Shown piece by piece: positions 1 to 8,048 of a stretch of 64,000 bases of DNA. The stretch is taken from assembly GCA_034440355.1 (NCBI GenBank), contig JAWXBY010000084.1, forward strand, positions 40,520 through 104,519. Direction: 5' to 3'. Below the pieces are notes generated by a model. That model did not search any database and was not told the DNA's origin. It saw only the letters and a program-made list of their open reading frames with translations. This DNA is from SZUA-430 sp034440355 (GTDB lineage: Bacteria; Pseudomonadota; Alphaproteobacteria; Micropepsales; Micropepsaceae). A program made the position numbers and the translations under genes. Every line of letters begins with the position of its first letter. Within the stretch, counting starts at the first letter, position 1.

Positions 1-506
1 TGCTCGTATTGTGCGGCGGCGGCGACGGGTTCGTAGACGAACGAGACGTCGCTGTAGCCGGCTTGTTTGGCGAGACCCGTGAGTGTGGTCTCGGCGCGCG
101 CGTCGGCAGCGTCATCGCCTTCGACGAAGCGCACGGGACGGCCGTGGACGACGGCTTCGATCGAGTGGCCCAGCGCCTCTTCGGCTTTGAGGCGCAGGTG
201 GCGGGAGAACATCGCGATGACGTCGGTGAGCAGGATCGAGCGTTTCGACAGCGCGGTGCGTTCATTGATCAGCGAGGTCGAGAGGATTGTTTTCAGGCCG
301 CGCATCAGGCGGCCGTCGTTGCCGTTCACATAGGCATCGACGGCGTCGCGGCCGTAGTGCGGCTTGTCGTGATCGGTGAAGTCGAAGAACACCGCCGTCG
401 GGATCATCGTCGCCGAGCCTTCGATCGGCGCCAACGCGGCGCTGTTGCCTTTGACGATTCCGATGGCCGAGTTTGATGTTCCGAAGTCGAAGCCTGCCGC
501 GCGCAT
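1..506 (-). CDS. Hsp70-family ATPase (YegD-like), 3' part missing
   Basis: The reverse strand encodes about 168 residues starting MRAAGFDFGTSNSAIGIV and running off the left edge. The N-terminal FDFGTSNS is the phosphate-1 loop of the actin/Hsp70 ATPase fold. The later VHGRPVRF and YEPVAAAA segments match the phosphate-2 side of YegD-type Hsp70 homologues, which lack the classical DnaK substrate context. The ATG at 506 is chosen because it puts the ATP loop at residue 7, as is usual in this subfamily. The frame is open further upstream but offers no better start. The role is presumably chaperone-like; the substrate is unknown. The C-terminal half lies outside the window. Confidence 0.85.
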   Translation of the reverse strand, partial: MRAAGFDFGTSNSAIGIVKGNSAALAPIEGSATMIPTAVFFDFTDHDKPHYGRDAVDAYVNGNDGRLMRGLKTILSTSLINERTALSKRSILLTDVIAMFSRHLRLKAEEALGHSIEAVVHGRPVRFVEGDDAADARAETTLTGLAKQAGYSDVSFVYEPVAAAAQYE

Positions 507-620
507 GTCCGTGTGCCCCGTTTGCTTGGCGATGAGGGGCTTCCACTTAGTACGTGATTTCGTGGCTTGCCAGACTGTTTCTTTTGCGTATTCTGGAGGA
601 GCCGATACGGATGAAGGGCG

Positions 621-1490
621 CTAGCTCATCACCAAATCGGTGTCCCGATATCCCTGCAGATACAGCGCGGCGCTCAAATCGCTGTGGTCGAGGCGCGCTT
701 GTGCGGCGGCGGCCACCACGGGTTTGGCGCGGTAGGCGACGCCGAGGCCTGCTTCTTTGATCATGTCGAGGTCGTTGGCGCCGTCGCCGATGGCGATCGT
801 GTCGAGCGGGTTGATGTTGTGTTCGTGCGAGAGGCGCAGCAGCGCCTCGCGTTTGGCTTCGCGGCCTAGGATGGGTTCGCGCACTGTGCCGGCGAGTGCA
901 CCGTTCTCGATGATGAGTTCGTTCGCTTGATGCGTGGCGAAGCCGGCGGCTTCGGCGACGCGACTGGTGAAGAACGTGAAGCCGCCGGAGATGAGGGCGG
1001 TCGTCGCGCCGTGTTCGGTCATCGTGCGCACGAGGATGCGTGCGCCGTCGTTGAGGTGGACGCGTTCTTTGAAGACGCGCGCGAGTGTGGACTCGGGCAG
1101 GCCTTTGAGCAGCGCGACGCGTTCGCGCAGTGCGCTTTCGAACGGGATCTCGCCGCGCATGGAGCGTTCGGTGATCGCCGCGATTTGCGGTTTGATGCCG
1201 GCGAAGTCGGCGATCTCGTCGATGCATTCGCAGCCGATGATGGTGGAGTCCATGTCGGCGATGAGGAGGCGTTTCTTGCGGCGTTCGTTGGCGACGACGT
1301 TGATGTCGGCGCGCGTTGCGCCGATTGCTGCACGTGCGGTGTCGACGATCTTCGGGTCGGCCACGCGGAACTCGCAGGCGGTACCGGGCGACAACCAATG
1401 CGGCGTTATGCGCGCGACGTCGGCGACTGTCTTCACACAGGCGTCATCGAGCGCGCCGAGCGCTGCAGTCAGAACCAGCGTATAGTCCAT
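621..1490 (-). CDS. serB: Phosphoserine phosphatase
   Basis: 289 residues. Last step of serine biosynthesis: hydrolyses O-phosphoserine to serine in the cytoplasm. The HAD-superfamily nucleophile motif DMDST lies at residues 79-83, followed by GCECIDEIADFAG. Later come a SGGFTFF motif II region and the metal-binding GDGANDLDMI near residue 235. About 70 N-terminal residues precede the HAD domain, as in alphaproteobacterial SerB. It is divergent from miaA with only 32 bp between the starts, so the two genes must share a very compact promoter region. Confidence 0.95.
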   Translation of the reverse strand: MDYTLVLTAALGALDDACVKTVADVARITPHWLSPGTACEFRVADPKIVDTARAAIGATRADINVVANERRKKRLLIADMDSTIIGCECIDEIADFAGIKPQIAAITERSMRGEIPFESALRERVALLKGLPESTLARVFKERVHLNDGARILVRTMTEHGATTALISGGFTFFTSRVAEAAGFATHQANELIIENGALAGTVREPILGREAKREALLRLSHEHNINPLDTIAIGDGANDLDMIKEAGLGVAYRAKPVVAAAAQARLDHSDLSAALYLQGYRDTDLVMS

Positions 1491-1522
1491 GGGCGATTTG
1501 CGTTTGCTGATGTGGAGCGACG

Positions 1523-2443
1523 ATGGGCGCGCCTGATGCCGTCCTTATTGCAGGGCCTACCGCCAGCGGCAAGTCCGCGTTGGCGACGAAACTCGCGCGC
1601 GATTACGGCGGGGCGGTGATCAACACGGACGCGCTGCAGGTCTATCGCGAGCTACGTGTGTTATCGGCGCGGCCGGACGCGGACGAGGAGAAGCTGGCGC
1701 CGCATTATCTCTACGGTTTCGTCAGTGCGTTCGAGCCGTTTTCGGTCGGGCATTGGCTTGAGGCGGCGAAGACGGCGTTGGCGGATGCGCGGGCGAAGGG
1801 GTTGATGCCCATCTTCGCCGGCGGGACGGGGCTTTATTTTGCGGCGCTGTTGCAGGGGCTGTCGCCTGTGCCGGAAATTCACGCGTCCATTCGCGTCGAG
1901 GCGCGCCAGAAACTCAGTGAACTCGGCAATGAGCGTTTCCATATCGAGTTGACGGCGCGCGATCCGGTGATGGGGGCGCGGCTCAATCCCGGGGACAGTC
2001 AGCGCATCGTGCGCGCGTGGGAGGTGATCGAGGCGACGGGGCAATCGCTCGCCGAATGGCAGGCGCTGAAGGGCGTGCCGGCGCTGACGGGCGATCTTGC
2101 GCGGTTCGTGCTGAAGCCCAATCGCGATTGGCTGATCGAACGCATCGCGCGACGCTTTCGGTCGATGGTGGAGCAGGGCGGGCTTGATGAAGTACGGGCG
2201 CTGCGCGACGGCGGCATTGCGAGCGACGCGCCTGCTGCGAGGGCGCTCGGCGTGCCCCAGTTGATGGCGCATCTCGACGGGCGCGTTTCGCTCGAGCAAG
2301 CGGTGGAGCAGGCGATCGTCGAAACGCGGCGCTATGCGAAGCGGCAGATGACGTGGTTCCGGCACCAGATGCCCGACTGGTCCGTGATCGAGCGCAGCGA
2401 CGTGGGCGAAATGGCCGCGGTCATCGAGCGGGAGTTGGAGTGA
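1523..2443 (+). CDS. miaA: tRNA dimethylallyltransferase
   Basis: 306 residues. Transfers a dimethylallyl group to N6 of A37 in tRNAs that read UNN codons. The P-loop GPTASGKS is at residues 11-18, followed by INTDALQVYRELRVLSARP, the MiaA substrate-binding segment. GGTGLYFAALLQG is the second conserved block, and the C-terminal ETRRYAKRQMTWFRHQ is diagnostic. A GGAG sits about six bases upstream of the ATG. It runs towards the ilv genes, but these have their own promoter and leader just after the miaA stop. Confidence 0.96.
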   Translation: MGAPDAVLIAGPTASGKSALATKLARDYGGAVINTDALQVYRELRVLSARPDADEEKLAPHYLYGFVSAFEPFSVGHWLEAAKTALADARAKGLMPIFAGGTGLYFAALLQGLSPVPEIHASIRVEARQKLSELGNERFHIELTARDPVMGARLNPGDSQRIVRAWEVIEATGQSLAEWQALKGVPALTGDLARFVLKPNRDWLIERIARRFRSMVEQGGLDEVRALRDGGIASDAPAARALGVPQLMAHLDGRVSLEQAVEQAIVETRRYAKRQMTWFRHQMPDWSVIERSDVGEMAAVIERELE

Positions 2444-2451
2444 CGGGCCTC

Positions 2452-2480
2452 TTGACGCGCTGCAGCACTGAAGTTAGGCT
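2452..2480 (+). promoter_or_regulatory. Candidate sigma-70 promoter of the ilvB leader
   Basis: TTGACG (2452-2457) and TAGGCT (2475-2480) are separated by exactly 17 bp. They begin 8 bp after the miaA stop codon and about 30 bp before the leader-peptide ATG. The -35 box is strong; the -10 box is only moderate. Inferred from sequence and position alone. Confidence 0.5.
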
Positions 2481-2511
2481 GTTGGTAATAAAATTGCTGG
2501 AAACTGCCGTT

Positions 2512-2562
2512 ATGCGGAATTTTGTGCTTGTAATTCGTTGCGCCGCTGGCCCCGTGACCTGA
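2512..2562 (+). CDS. ilvB leader peptide (branched-chain codon run)
   Basis: A 16-codon reading frame, MRNFVLVIRCAAGPVT, ends in TGA at 2560-2562. It contains consecutive Val-Leu-Val-Ile codons (GTG CTT GTA ATT, 2524-2535), including codons such as CTT, GTA and ATT that look uncommon in this GC-rich window. A GC hairpin followed by a T-rich tract lies 32 bp further on, then ilvB. This is the classical layout of ribosome-mediated attenuation by charged Val/Leu/Ile tRNA. A GGAA about ten bases upstream may serve as a weak ribosome site. Its identity as a leader rests on codon content and architecture, not on homology. Confidence 0.7.
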   Translation: MRNFVLVIRCAAGPVT

Positions 2563-2593
2563 AAAAGGTCGTGGCAAGGCGGTGTGTTCCGAG

Positions 2594-2617
2594 GGCCCTG
2601 ACGGGGCCTTTTCTTTT
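2594..2617 (+). terminator. Attenuator terminator upstream of ilvB
   Basis: GGCCC (2594-2598) and GGGCC (2604-2608) form a stem with a 5-nt loop, followed directly by TTTTCTTTT. The 3' arm can alternatively pair over eight bases, ACGGGGCC (2601-2608) with GGCCCCGT (2548-2555), the latter inside the end of the leader peptide. A smaller hairpin GACCT/AGGTC (2556-2570) nests within that alternative pairing. A ribosome reaching the leader stop would mask 2548-2555 and favour the terminator. A ribosome stalled on the Val/Leu/Ile codons would leave it free. The mechanism is inferred; the complementarities are visible. Confidence 0.65.
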
Positions 2618-2641
2618 GCCCGAAACGCTGTGAGTTCGACG

Positions 2642-4411
2642 ATGAAGAGCGAAGCGATGCCCCAAGAGCCGACCGGCGCGGAGATGGTGATCCGTGCGCT
2701 GAAGGATCACGGCGTGAAGCATATTTTCGGCTATCCGGGCGGGGCGGTGCTTCCGATTTACGACGCGCTGTTTCAGGACTCCGGGATCGAGCACGTTCTT
2801 GTGCGCCATGAGCAAGGCGCGACGCATGCGGCGGAAGGCTACGCCCGGTCGACGGGGAAGCCCGGCGTCGTGCTCGTCACGTCGGGGCCAGGGGCGACGA
2901 ATGCCGTCACCGGGTTGACCGACGCGCTGATGGATTCGATTCCGTTGGTGTGCATCACGGGGCAGGTGCCGACGCATCTGATCGGCATGGATGCGTTTCA
3001 GGAGGCCGATACGGTCGGCATCACGCGGCCTTGCACGAAGCACAATTGGCTGGTGCGGGACGTGAACGATTTACCGCGCATCATGCATGAGGCGTTTTAC
3101 ATCGCGACGACGGGGCGGCCGGGGCCTGTTGTCATCGATATTCCCAAGGACGTGCAGTTCAAGCGCGGGCCTTATGTCGGGCCGTCGAATATCAAGCACA
3201 AGACATATCAGCCGCGCGTCAAAGGCGATCTGAGGAAGATCGAGCAGGCGGTCGAGATGATCGCGGCGGCAAAGCGGCCGGTGTTCTACACCGGCGGCGG
3301 GATCATCAATGCGGGTCCGCTGGCCTCGCAGCTGTTGCGCGAGTTCGTGCGCATGACGGGGTTTCCGATCACATCGACGTTGATGGGGCTTGGCGCCTAT
3401 CCGGCGTCGGACAAGCAGTGGCTTGGCATGCTGGGCATGCATGGGACGTATGAGGCGAACCTCGCCATGCATGGCTGCGATCTGATGATCGCGATCGGGT
3501 CGCGGTTCGACGATCGCGTGACTGGGCGGCTCGATCAGTTTTCGCCGAACTCGAAGAAGATCCATGTCGACATCGATCCGTCGTCGATCAACAAGACCGT
3601 GCGCGTGGACCTCGGCATCGTCGGCGATGCTGCGTTTGTACTCGAAGACATGATCCGGCTTTGGAAGGCCAAGCAGTTGAAGGCGGACCGTGCGGCACTG
3701 TCGGCCTGGAACATGCAGATCGACGGGTGGCGGGCGCGCAATTGCTTGGCCTACAAGGCGTCGAAAGAGGTGATCAAACCGCAGTATGCGGTTGAGCGGC
3801 TCTATGAGCTGACCAAGGGACGTAACACCTACATTTCGACCGAGGTCGGGCAGCATCAGATGTGGGCGGCGCAGTTCTACAAATTCGAGCAGCCGAACCG
3901 GTGGATGACGTCGGGCGGGCTCGGCACGATGGGCTATGGTTTGCCGGCGGCCGTCGGCATTCAGATTGCGCATCCGGACGCGTTGGTCGTGGACATTGCC
4001 GGCGAAGCGTCCGTGCAGATGACGATGCAGGAGATTTCGACGGCGGTTCAGTATGAGTTGCCGATCAAGATCTTCATCTTGAACAACCGCTACATGGGCA
4101 TGGTGCGGCAGTGGCAGCAGTTGCTGCACGGCGGGCGGTATTCGCATTCGTACTCGGAGGCGTTGCCGGACTTCGTGAAGCTGGCGGAGGCTTACGGCGC
4201 TGTGGGCATTCGCGCCACGCGGCCGGATGAGCTTGACGACAAGATCAAAGAGATGATCGACGTGAAGCGGCCGGTGCTGTTCGACTGCGTCGTCGATCAG
4301 CACGAAAACTGCTTCCCGATGATCCCGTCGGGGGCCGCGCACAACGAGATGATCTTGGGCGACGGTGTCGATGAGCCCACGGTCAGCGAAGCCGGAAAGG
4401 TGTTGGTCTGA
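2642..4411 (+). CDS. ilvB: Acetolactate synthase large subunit
   Basis: 589 residues from the ATG at 2642. A TPP-dependent enzyme that condenses pyruvate with pyruvate or 2-oxobutyrate, the first common step of valine/isoleucine/leucine synthesis. Visible are the catalytic glutamate region VRHEQGATHAAEGYAR, the FAD/TPP domains, and the C-terminal thiamine motif around GEASVQM...NNRYMGMV. The frame also opens at a GTG at 2582, but that start would lie inside the attenuator hairpin, so the later ATG is preferred. The stop overlaps the ilvN start (TGATG), indicating translational coupling to the regulatory subunit. Expression is probably controlled by the upstream leader. Confidence 0.95.
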   Translation: MKSEAMPQEPTGAEMVIRALKDHGVKHIFGYPGGAVLPIYDALFQDSGIEHVLVRHEQGATHAAEGYARSTGKPGVVLVTSGPGATNAVTGLTDALMDSIPLVCITGQVPTHLIGMDAFQEADTVGITRPCTKHNWLVRDVNDLPRIMHEAFYIATTGRPGPVVIDIPKDVQFKRGPYVGPSNIKHKTYQPRVKGDLRKIEQAVEMIAAAKRPVFYTGGGIINAGPLASQLLREFVRMTGFPITSTLMGLGAYPASDKQWLGMLGMHGTYEANLAMHGCDLMIAIGSRFDDRVTGRLDQFSPNSKKIHVDIDPSSINKTVRVDLGIVGDAAFVLEDMIRLWKAKQLKADRAALSAWNMQIDGWRARNCLAYKASKEVIKPQYAVERLYELTKGRNTYISTEVGQHQMWAAQFYKFEQPNRWMTSGGLGTMGYGLPAAVGIQIAHPDALVVDIAGEASVQMTMQEISTAVQYELPIKIFILNNRYMGMVRQWQQLLHGGRYSHSYSEALPDFVKLAEAYGAVGIRATRPDELDDKIKEMIDVKRPVLFDCVVDQHENCFPMIPSGAAHNEMILGDGVDEPTVSEAGKVLV

Positions 4412-4956
4412 TGACGAAGCAACCCGGGTCCGCGTACTTCCTGGTCGACAAGAAGGACGCAGAAATCCGCACGACGCTGGCGGTGCTCGTCGACAACGAG
4501 GCCGGCGTTCTTGCGCGCGTCATCGGGCTGTTCTCCGGGCGCGGTTACAATATCGAGAGTTTGACGGTGGCCGAGGTCGATCACCTCGATCACACGTCGC
4601 GCATCACCGTCGTCACGTCGGGCACGCCGGAGGTGCTCGAGCAAATTCGCCATCAGCTTGAGCGGCTCGTGCCGGTGCATAAGGTCGTCGACCTATCGAC
4701 CGAGCGGCCGGGGATCGAGCGCGAGATGGCGCTGGTCAAGGTTGCGGGGACGGGCGAGAAGCGCGTCGAGGCGATGCGCGTTTCCGAAGTGTTTCGCGCG
4801 CGGGTGATCGACACCACGCATTCGAGTTTCGTGTTCGAGCTGACCGGCGCGCAGCAGAAGATCGACGCGTTCGTCGATTTGATGAAGCCGCTGGGTCTCG
4901 TCGAAGTTTCACGGACCGGCGTGGTCGCGATTAGCCGCGGCGCGGAGGCGATGTGA
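4411..4956 (+). CDS. ilvN: Acetolactate synthase small (regulatory) subunit
   Basis: 181 residues. The regulatory partner of IlvB that confers valine feedback inhibition. An N-terminal ACT domain is recognisable (RTTLAVLVDNEAGVLARV then GRGYNIESLTVAEVDH), followed by the second ACT-like half ending LVEVSRTGVVAISRG. The ATG shares a base with the ilvB stop. Size and sequence fit the single-isoform IlvN/IlvH of Alphaproteobacteria. The next 202 bp (4957-5158) hold no convincing gene or terminator. Confidence 0.95.
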   Translation: MTKQPGSAYFLVDKKDAEIRTTLAVLVDNEAGVLARVIGLFSGRGYNIESLTVAEVDHLDHTSRITVVTSGTPEVLEQIRHQLERLVPVHKVVDLSTERPGIEREMALVKVAGTGEKRVEAMRVSEVFRARVIDTTHSSFVFELTGAQQKIDAFVDLMKPLGLVEVSRTGVVAISRGAEAM

Positions 4957-5158
4957 GCCTCCGCGCCGCTGGTCCCCGCCTCAAGGTCGCCTCCGGCTGG
5001 CGGAACGCGAAAGCGACCATTGCTGCCCTGTCGGCCGTTGGCCACTGGCCGGCCTGCTTCGTCAAATCGGGTGCGTGGGGGGAGTCCGCAAGTGAGGCTC
5101 GTCACGCTGCGCCCGCCAATTGTCAGTTGAACTCTATCCTTCCAACACGGAGACGGTG

Positions 5159-6175
5159 ATGCGCGTCTATTACGACCGCGATGCGGATGTCAGCCTGATC
5201 AAGGGCAAGAAGATTGCGATTATCGGCTTCGGTAGTCAGGGGCACGCGCATGCGTTGAACCTGCGCGATTCGGGCGCGAAGGAAGTTGTGGCGGCGTTGC
5301 GGCCCGGTGCGTCGGCGAAGAAGGCCGAGGCGATGGGCTTCAAAGTCATGGATGTGCCGGACGCTGCGAAGTGGGCGGACGTCATGATGATGGTGACGCC
5401 CGACGAGTTGCAGGCCGACATCTACAAGCAATCGCTGCATGGGAACATGAAGCAGGGTGCGGCGTTGATGTTTGCGCACGGCTTCAATGTGCATTTCCGA
5501 TTGATCGAGCCTCGGCCCGATCTCGACATCTTTATGGTCGCGCCGAAGGGGCCCGGTCACACGGTGCGGTCGGAGTATCAGAAGGGCGGCGGCGTGCCGT
5601 GTCTGATCGCCGTGCATCAGAATGCTTCGGGCAACGCGAAGGAGATCGGGCTTTCGTATGCTAGCGCCATCGGCGGCGGGCGTGCGGGGATCATCGAGAC
5701 GACGTTCCGCGAAGAGTGCGAGACGGATCTCTTCGGAGAACAGGTCGTCCTGTGCGGCGGCTTGGTCGAGTTGATCCGCGGCGGGTTCGAGACGCTGGTC
5801 GAGGCTGGTTATGCGCCGGAGATGGCGTATTTCGAATGCCTGCACGAGGTGAAGCTGATCGTCGACCTTATCTATGAGGGCGGGATCGCGAACATGAACT
5901 ACTCGATCTCGAACACGGCCGAGTACGGCGAGTACGTGACGGGACCACGCATCATCACCGAGACGACGAAGGCGGAGATGAAGCGCGTACTCAGCGATAT
6001 TCAGTCGGGCAAATTCGCGCGCGACTGGGTGCTGGAGAACAAGGCGGGGCAGGCAAGCTTCAAGGCCACGCGCGCCAATCTATCCGCGCATCAGATCGAA
6101 GAGGTCGGCACGAAGCTGCGCGCGATGATGCCGTGGATCGGGAAGAACAAGCTGGTCGATCAGGCGAAGAACTGA
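5159..6175 (+). CDS. ilvC: Ketol-acid reductoisomerase, class I
   Basis: 338 residues from the ATG at 5159. A longer frame begins with TTG at 5120, but GGAG sits 8-11 bases before this ATG and MRVYYDRDAD is the usual N-terminus. Mg- and NADPH-dependent isomerisation/reduction of acetolactate to 2,3-dihydroxyisovalerate. The Rossmann motif GFGSQGHAHALNLRDSG binds NADPH. KGPGHTVRSEY and ETDLFGEQVVLCGG carry the metal-binding residues. Length matches class I. It completes the ilv set begun by ilvB-ilvN. Its stop overlaps the next start. Confidence 0.95.
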   Translation: MRVYYDRDADVSLIKGKKIAIIGFGSQGHAHALNLRDSGAKEVVAALRPGASAKKAEAMGFKVMDVPDAAKWADVMMMVTPDELQADIYKQSLHGNMKQGAALMFAHGFNVHFRLIEPRPDLDIFMVAPKGPGHTVRSEYQKGGGVPCLIAVHQNASGNAKEIGLSYASAIGGGRAGIIETTFREECETDLFGEQVVLCGGLVELIRGGFETLVEAGYAPEMAYFECLHEVKLIVDLIYEGGIANMNYSISNTAEYGEYVTGPRIITETTKAEMKRVLSDIQSGKFARDWVLENKAGQASFKATRANLSAHQIEEVGTKLRAMMPWIGKNKLVDQAKN

Positions 6176-6654
6176 TGAAGCGGCCGCCTATTCCGGCGCC
6201 GCCTTATCACGGCGGCTGTTTGTGCGGCGCCGCGCGTTACACGTTGAACGCGCGGCCGATGGCCGTGAATGCGTGCCATTGCGTCGACTGCAAGAAGCTG
6301 ACTGGCGCGACGAACCTGCTCATGGTCTTGGCGCCGCGAGATGGGTTCGTGCACGAGAAGGGTGCGCTGGACCGCTATCGCAAGCGTGCGGATTCGGGGA
6401 ACGAGATCGACGTCGTGCGCTGTGCCGTGTGCGGGGTTCGCATGTGGCATGAGCCGTTGAGCGCGCCGCAGATTGTCATCATCGCGGTCGGGACCCTGGA
6501 CGATCCGAGCTGGGCGGTGCCGACGTCGCACATCTTTGTGCGGAGCGTTTCGCCAGGCGTCGTGTTGCACGACGATGCGCTGGTGCTGCAGGACGGGCCG
6601 AGCGACCGGAAGGCGGTGTTCGACGCTTTCACCAAGATCTATCCGACGGCGTAG
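6175..6654 (+). CDS. GFA/CENP-V-fold zinc protein
   Basis: 159 residues; the ATG overlaps the ilvC stop (TGATG). The glutathione-dependent formaldehyde-activating (GFA) zinc fold is shown by its cysteine pairs GGCLCGAARY, CHCVDCKKLTG and RCAVCGVRM. Family members are mostly of unknown substrate, and few have proven formaldehyde activity. Overlap with ilvC shows cotranscription but does not imply a role in branched-chain synthesis. Some 30 residues between the second and third Cys clusters are typical. Confidence 0.85.
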   Translation: MKRPPIPAPPYHGGCLCGAARYTLNARPMAVNACHCVDCKKLTGATNLLMVLAPRDGFVHEKGALDRYRKRADSGNEIDVVRCAVCGVRMWHEPLSAPQIVIIAVGTLDDPSWAVPTSHIFVRSVSPGVVLHDDALVLQDGPSDRKAVFDAFTKIYPTA

Positions 6655-6657
6655 GCG

Positions 6658-6861
6658 ATGCGCGTCATTCGCGGCGCCGTGTTGGGGGCTTTGGCGGTTG
6701 CGCTGGGGCTTGGCGTTGCGTGGGCACAGGACGTGTTCGGTATCCCCAAGCATATCGTGCAGATGATTTGGCTCGGGTCGCTTTTTGTTGCGCTGGGCTT
6801 TGCCGTGTGGGCCGCGTGGGACTATTACCGTGCTCTTCGCGACGACGACCACTGGGAATAG
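6658..6861 (+). CDS. Small two-helix membrane protein
   Basis: 67 residues. An N-terminal hydrophobic segment (VLGALAVALGLGVAWA) could be a signal anchor. A second one (MIWLGSLFVALGFAVWAAW) follows, then an acidic tail RDDDHWE. It is packed between the GFA gene (3 bp) and purT (3 bp), so it is expressed in the same unit. No family recognised. Reality is supported by tight spacing and membrane-like composition. Confidence 0.65.
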   Translation: MRVIRGAVLGALAVALGLGVAWAQDVFGIPKHIVQMIWLGSLFVALGFAVWAAWDYYRALRDDDHWE

Positions 6862-6864
6862 ATC

Positions 6865-8048
6865 ATGCGCATCGGGACACCGCTTTCGCCGTCGGCGACC
6901 AAGGTCATGCTGTTGGGCTCGGGCGAGCTTGGCAAAGAGGTCGTCATTGAATTGCAGCGGTTGGGCGTCGAGGTCATTGCCGTCGATCGCTATGCCGACG
7001 CGCCGGGGCAGCAGGTCGCTCATCGCTCGTATGTCATCGACTGACGGACGCGAAGGCGGTGCGGGATCTTGTTCTGAAAGAGCGGCCGCATCTTGTGGTG
7101 CCTGAGATCGAGGCGATTGCGACCGACGAGCTGGTGCGCATCGAGGCCGATGGGCTGGCGCGTGTGATTCCGACGGCTAACGCGGCGCATATCACGATGA
7201 ACCGTGAGCGGATTCGCCGCTTGGCCGCCGAAGAGTGCGGGTTGCCGACGTCGCGGTATGCGTTCTGTTCGTCGCTGGGGGAGTTGCAGGCGGCCATCGA
7301 CGGCGGGGTCGGGTATCCGTGTTTTGTGAAGCCTGTGATGTCGTCGTCGGGCAAAGGTCAGTCGAAGATCAAGGATCGCGATCAGGTCGCTAAGGCTTGG
7401 GATTACGCGATGGCGGCGGGGCGCGTCCGCCAAGCGCGCGTGATTGTCGAGTCGGAGGTCAAGTTCGATTTCGAGATCACGCTGCTGACCGTGCGGCATG
7501 CGGGTGGCACGGCGTTCTGCGATGCGATCGGGCATGTGCAGGTCGATGGCGACTACGTCGAGTCGTGGCAGCCGCAGCCGATGTCGAAGGCGGCGCTGGA
7601 GCGTTCGCGTCATATCGCCAAGGCGATCACCGACAAGCTGGGCGGGGCCGGCATTTTCGGCGTGGAGTTGTTCATCAAGGGCGATGAGGTCTGGTTCTCT
7701 GAGGTCAGCCCGCGGCCGCATGATACGGGGCTGGTGACGCTGACCACCCAACATCAGAGCGAGTTTGCGCTGCATGCGCGGGCGATCTTGGGGCTGCCGG
7801 TTGACACGAGTCTGCGGTCGCCGGGGGCGAGCGCGGTGATTTATGGCGGCTTAGACGCGAAGGGTGTGGTGTTCGACGGCGTGGCCGAAGCGCTCGCGGT
7901 GCCGGAGAGCGATCTGCGTCTCTTCGGCAAGCCGGAGTCGTTCAAGAAGCGCCGCATGGGTGTGGCCCTGGCGCGTGCGGGCGATGTTGCGACGGCACGC
8001 GAGCGGGCCAAAGCGGCCGCCGCATGTGTCGTGCCACGAACGGCCTAG
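6865..8048 (+). pseudogene. purT: Formate-dependent GAR transformylase, split by a -1 frameshift
   Basis: Residues 1-59 (from the ATG at 6865: MLLGSGELGKEV, VIAVDRYADAPGQQVAHRS) match the PurT N-terminus but stop at TGA 7042-7044. The remaining about 330 codons continue in another frame through 8048, with ATP-grasp motifs VKPVMSSSGKG, VKFDFEITLLTV and FSEVSPRPHDTG. Inserting one A between 7041 and 7042 turns GAC-TGA into GAC-ATG-ACG and restores an uninterrupted protein of about 394 residues, the normal PurT length. PurT makes formyl-GAR from GAR, formate and ATP in purine synthesis. This is either a real inactivation or a one-base sequencing error; conservation on both sides of the break favours an error or a very recent mutation. 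Confidence 0.85.

Noticed and set aside
2444..2641. T-box or riboswitch upstream of ilvB
   Set aside because: No T-box core; the leader peptide and terminator explain the region, and T-boxes are not expected in this phylum.
4957..5158. Gap between ilvN and ilvC searched for a second leader or terminator
   Set aside because: No branched-chain codon run, T-tract hairpin or convincing frame was found.
6865..8048. purT considered as two separate genes
   Set aside because: The two parts are contiguous pieces of one PurT and a one-base change joins them.
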